From UBA668 sp963720695 (GTDB taxonomy: Bacteria; Actinomycetota; Acidimicrobiia; Acidimicrobiales; Ilumatobacteraceae), in assembly GCA_963720695.1 (NCBI GenBank), contig CAVRGG010000004.1, positions 1 to 64,000 on the forward strand: a DNA stretch of 64,000 bases, in the 5' to 3' direction. The first letter of the stretch is position 1. Each line of letters opens with the position of its first letter. The notes beneath the pieces are model-generated. The model was not told the origin of the DNA. It did not search any database and was given only the letters and a program-made list of their open reading frames with translations. Of the stretch, positions 63,581 through 64,000 are shown piece after piece. A program made the translations under genes and the position numbers.

Positions 63581-64000
63581 GTGGTCACGACACACACCTC
63601 TCGACTCGGCCGACGCACGACGCTGCTGCTCCTCGCCGGCGCCGTCGTGACGCTGGTCTCCTGCGGGTCCGACAGCCCCGTACGCGACGCGATCAACAAC
63701 CGCACGTCGACCACCGCCGGTGCGGTCACCACCCAGCCGGAACCGGCCACGACCCTGGCACCCGATCTGTCGGCACCGGCGACCGACGCACCACCGACGG
63801 CGCCTCCAGCCACCACTGCCCCGGCCACCACCGCGCCGCCCACCACCGCGGCAGCCACGCCCACCACCGCCGAGGCACCGACGACCGAGGCGCTGACGAC
63901 CGAGACGGTCGCCGAGCCGACCGAGGACACCGACCTCACCAACGGCAAGGGGACGCTGTGGTGGCCCTGGGTCGCCGGTGCCGTCGTCGTCCTCGCGGCT
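63581..64000 (+). CDS. Pro/Thr-rich lipoprotein or membrane protein, cut by the window edge
   Basis: The frame from GTG 63581 reads 140 codons to the end of the window without a stop. It begins VVTTHTSRLGRRTTLLLLAG, a lipoprotein signal peptide with the lipobox-like LVSC at Cys28, and continues as a mucin-like linker rich in Thr, Pro and Ala (repeats of PPTTA and ATT). It ends in the window with GKGTLWWPWVAGAVVVLAA, the start of a membrane helix. Such proteins are surface-anchored in actinobacteria. The rest of the gene lies beyond the window, so the function cannot be judged. Confidence 0.7.
   Translation, partial: MVTTHTSRLGRRTTLLLLAGAVVTLVSCGSDSPVRDAINNRTSTTAGAVTTQPEPATTLAPDLSAPATDAPPTAPPATTAPATTAPPTTAAATPTTAEAPTTEALTTETVAEPTEDTDLTNGKGTLWWPWVAGAVVVLAA

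Overview
The window is high-GC DNA with many GTG starts, tightly packed genes and several ATGA or GTGA stop/start overlaps. Two proteins belong to the mycothiol-dependent maleylpyruvate isomerase-like (DinB) superfamily, which points to an aerobic actinobacterium. An Acidimicrobiia/Ilumatobacter-like relative is my best guess, but no rRNA or marker gene is present to prove it. I saw no tRNA, rRNA, insertion sequence, phage gene or CRISPR array.

Layout. 1-3.3 kb: a choline dehydrogenase-like gene cut by the window edge, a quinone oxidoreductase and a DinB-like protein, all full of frameshifts. 3.3-7.8 kb: a two-gene ABC exporter, a 3-hydroxyisobutyrate dehydrogenase-like enzyme and a frameshifted PEP-utilising-domain protein. 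7.9-12.8 kb (minus): a DeoR regulator followed by a glycine betaine uptake system, proV, a double-domain proW and proX. 12.9-17.8 kb: two FAD/GcvT dehydrogenases of the dimethylglycine/sarcosine type. 17.8-21.1 kb: small accessory genes and a choline-kinase-like phosphotransferase. 21.1-28.3 kb: a corrinoid methyl-transfer operon with corrinoid protein, DUF1638 protein, PF13769-like protein, methyl-THF methyltransferase, reductive activator of corrinoid enzymes, MttB-family methyltransferase and MetF. 28.3-28.6 kb: a 97-bp tandem repeat. 28.6-36 kb: an MFS transporter, a proline-rich membrane protein, etfA, etfB, a third FAD/GcvT dehydrogenase and a divergent GntR regulator. 36-37.5 kb: two TauE/SafE permeases. 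37.5-41.3 kb: acyl-CoA dehydrogenase, two SDRs and an LvaA-like kinase. 41.4-47.2 kb: a collagen-like secreted protein and a very large multicopper oxidase. 47.3-54.2 kb: a Baeyer-Villiger monooxygenase/esterase fusion, a Crp/Fnr regulator and a giant adenylate cyclase. 54.2-56 kb: a secreted protein, pyruvoyl arginine decarboxylase and an SMR protein. 56-63.6 kb: an anaerobic-type sulfatase maturase, two SulP permeases, a HAD protein and a sulfatase. The 3' edge cuts a lipoprotein.

How it fits together. About 7.9-36 kb reads as one catabolic island for methylated amines (choline, glycine betaine, dimethylglycine, sarcosine). ProVWX imports the substrate. The MttB-like enzyme moves one methyl to corrinoid, the methyl-THF enzyme moves it to tetrahydrofolate, and MetF would oxidise methyl-THF to methylene-THF. 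The FAD/GcvT enzymes would remove the remaining methyls onto THF, with electrons going to the ETF encoded beside the third one. A 10-bp motif shared by the gntR promoter region and the corrinoid operon leader suggests common control.

Most broken genes show single-base insertions, usually in short G or C runs. They are very dense in the first 3.3 kb and in the pro operon and rare elsewhere. I read these as sequence errors, not gene decay.
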